DNA of 48,352 bases, from NCBI RefSeq assembly GCF_003460605.1, contig NZ_QTVN01000022.1:19241-67592 (forward strand), in the 5' to 3' direction. The stretch is from Ruminococcus sp. AF31-8BH (GTDB lineage Bacteria; Bacillota; Clostridia; Lachnospirales; Lachnospiraceae). The notes beneath the pieces were generated by a model that saw nothing but the letters and a program-made list of their open reading frames with translations, was not told the DNA's origin and did not search any database. Positions 47,144-48,352 of the stretch are shown in pieces. The translations under genes and the position numbers were made by a program. The stretch's first letter is position 1. Each line of letters opens with the position of its first letter.

Positions 47144-48089
47144 GATTTACCTCCTGATAAACGTCCTTTTTCCCGCGAACGATCTGGGAAATAATGTAGC
47201 GGGGACGCCTTTTTACTTCTTCGTATATTTTTGCAATGTAGTATCCAATGATTCCAAGGCTTAGCATAATCGCACTTCCAATAAGAAGCAGTACGATCAG
47301 CGTGGTGGTGTAGCCTTCCACTGCTCTTCCGGCAAAAAACTGCACCAGAGAGTAGATGATCAGAATCAGAGAACATCCAAAACAGGCTCCTCCTATAATG
47401 GTTACAAACTGCAGGGGGACTGTAGTAAATGCCACAATATTGGTAAAGGCATATTTCACAAGGGACCAGGTGGACCACTTGGATTGTCCTGCCTCCCTGT
47501 CATGAACCTCGAATTCCACATGTGTGGTTTTGAAGCCTACCCATGAGGAGGTGGCACGGAAAAACATATTCCGCTCCGGCATGGAGAGAATGCTGTTCAC
47601 AGCTTTCCGGTCCATCATCTTAAAATCGGAGGCATTCTGCATGTTTACCCCTGTTGCCTTGGACATGATCCCATAGAAAAAGCCTGCGCTTTCTTTGTGC
47701 AGAAGACTTTCAGTTCCTCTGCTTTTCTTCACGCCCTCAATCACTTCCCAGCCTTCTTCCCAAAGGTGATACATTGGGATCAGGGTTTCCGGCGGGTGCT
47801 GCAGATCGCAGTCCATCACAGCGACCACATCTCCTGTGGCCTGGGCAAGGCCTGCATAAACTGCCGCTTCCTTCCCGAAGTTTCTGGAAAAATGAACGCC
47901 TAAGATATTTGCGTCTTTCTCACCTGCTTTGGTGATTTCTTCCCATGTTCTGTCGTTTGAGCCATCGTCTACAAGTACCAATTCATAAGAAATGCCTGCT
48001 TCTGTTAAAACCTCATGAAGGACCCGGCAGGTTTTTCCTACCATCAGTTCTTCGTTGTAAGCGGGCAAAACTACTGATAATCTGCTCAT
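47127..48089 (-). CDS. GtrB/DPM1-like GT2 glycosyltransferase
   Basis: A 320-residue family 2 glycosyltransferase: V-V-L-P-A-Y-N-E-E at 5-13, V-D-D-G-S-N-D near 42-48, D-C-D-L-Q-H-P-P-E near 95, and two membrane helices near 230-300. This is the GtrB/DPM1-type plan, which makes an undecaprenyl-phosphate sugar used to decorate wall polymers or lipids. ATG 48089 has AGAGGAC 7 nt upstream; the longer frame to 48155 has no such site. First gene of this operon within the window. Confidence 0.9.
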   Translation of the reverse strand: MSRLSVVLPAYNEELMVGKTCRVLHEVLTEAGISYELVLVDDGSNDRTWEEITKAGEKDANILGVHFSRNFGKEAAVYAGLAQATGDVVAVMDCDLQHPPETLIPMYHLWEEGWEVIEGVKKSRGTESLLHKESAGFFYGIMSKATGVNMQNASDFKMMDRKAVNSILSMPERNMFFRATSSWVGFKTTHVEFEVHDREAGQSKWSTWSLVKYAFTNIVAFTTVPLQFVTIIGGACFGCSLILIIYSLVQFFAGRAVEGYTTTLIVLLLIGSAIMLSLGIIGYYIAKIYEEVKRRPRYIISQIVRGKKDVYQEVNHDRSH

Positions 48090-48210
48090 TTTTTTGTCCT
48101 CTAGTCTTTCATTTTTCAACGTTCCCATTATAGTACAAAACCATTTGGCAGGCAACCTTATTTCGGTTTCTTCAGAATTTCTTAAGGATATTAGGGTTTT
48201 ATGGCAATAA

Positions 48211-48241
48211 AAAAAACGATAACCAATCGGCTACCGTTTGC
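48211..48241 (-). terminator. Intrinsic terminator of the gene beyond the right edge
   Basis: AACGGTAGCC pairs with GGTTATCGTT through two wobble pairs around GATT, followed by eight T on the minus strand. It ends a minus-strand transcript coming from outside the window. Confidence 0.8.
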
Positions 48242-48325
48242 TTACTGTACCTTCAAAACTACATACATGCTGTATCCTCGTTTGGAATCTTTTGAATCAT
48301 TCTCAACCTTGCGAATAAATCGGAA

Positions 48326-48352
48326 GTTCCATCTCACTTCGTTCGATGGAAC
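48326..48352. other. Hairpin at the right edge
   Basis: Perfect GTTCCATC/GATGGAAC inverted repeat with an 11-nt loop. With the downstream segment that contains AGTTTTGAAGGTAC on the minus strand it resembles spacer or trailing sequence near rRNA operons of Lachnospiraceae, but no rRNA gene is inside the window. Confidence 0.4.

Overview
The window looks like chromosomal DNA of a gut-type anaerobic Firmicute, most likely Lachnospiraceae. Genes carry strong AGGAGG-type ribosome binding sites and intrinsic terminators, and the anaerobic purine/selenium cluster is of the clostridial type. No rRNA, tRNA, CRISPR array or phage module can be called with confidence. Assignments rest on reading motifs and overall protein resemblance, since no search was possible.

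Region 1 (about 1-12,050) is an AT-rich accessory strip of small, unrelated, mostly stress- or drug-related minus-strand genes. It holds two MATE pumps, a TipAS-type MerR regulator, two methyltransferases, GNAT acetyltransferases, an HD-domain pseudogene, an ABC exporter with a LytTR/DUF3021 pair, and a lipoprotein. Several genes are fragments. Five of them are followed, in the same orientation and usually within 0-7 nt of the stop codon, by an identical 13-mer (AAATTCAAGTTTG on the coding strand). In two copies the identity extends to 20 nt. This resembles a cassette array with a recombination-site-like repeat, although no integrase is present in the window.

Region 2 (about 12,330-14,255) is an IS1182-like insertion sequence whose transposase is interrupted by one in-frame TAA. 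Region 3 (14,258-21,491) is a MalT/LAL-type LuxR regulator followed by six exported or membrane-anchored proteins. Three of these share a previously unassigned beta-rich domain, and one ends in a sortase-like tail. Region 4 (21,650-23,104) encodes a DUF1015 protein and a small Cys-rich protein.

Region 5 (23,391-43,077) is the core of the window: a complete-looking selenium-linked molybdenum hydroxylase and purine-catabolism cluster. The plus-strand arm is ygeX, ygeY, ygeW and arcC (ammonia lyase, M20 hydrolase, carbamoyltransferase, ATP-forming carbamate kinase). The convergent minus-strand arm is ssnA, ygfK, a fused XdhD-like hydroxylase, a polyferredoxin, xdhA/xdhB/xdhC, yqeB, yqeC, mocA and two microcompartment shell genes. 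Purines would be hydroxylated by the molybdenum enzymes, with electrons leaving through the Fe-S proteins and YgfK. Downstream nitrogenous products would be cleaved and carbamoyl phosphate used to make ATP. A promoter followed by a foldable leader ending in an intrinsic terminator precedes xdhA and is the best candidate for an undescribed regulatory RNA. One shell protein has Cys at the expected pore loop.

Region 6 (43,370-48,089) is an operon of a GT2 glycosyltransferase, a GtrA protein and cobalamin nucleotide-loop assembly genes (cobT, cobU, cobS, a short CobU-like protein, cobC).
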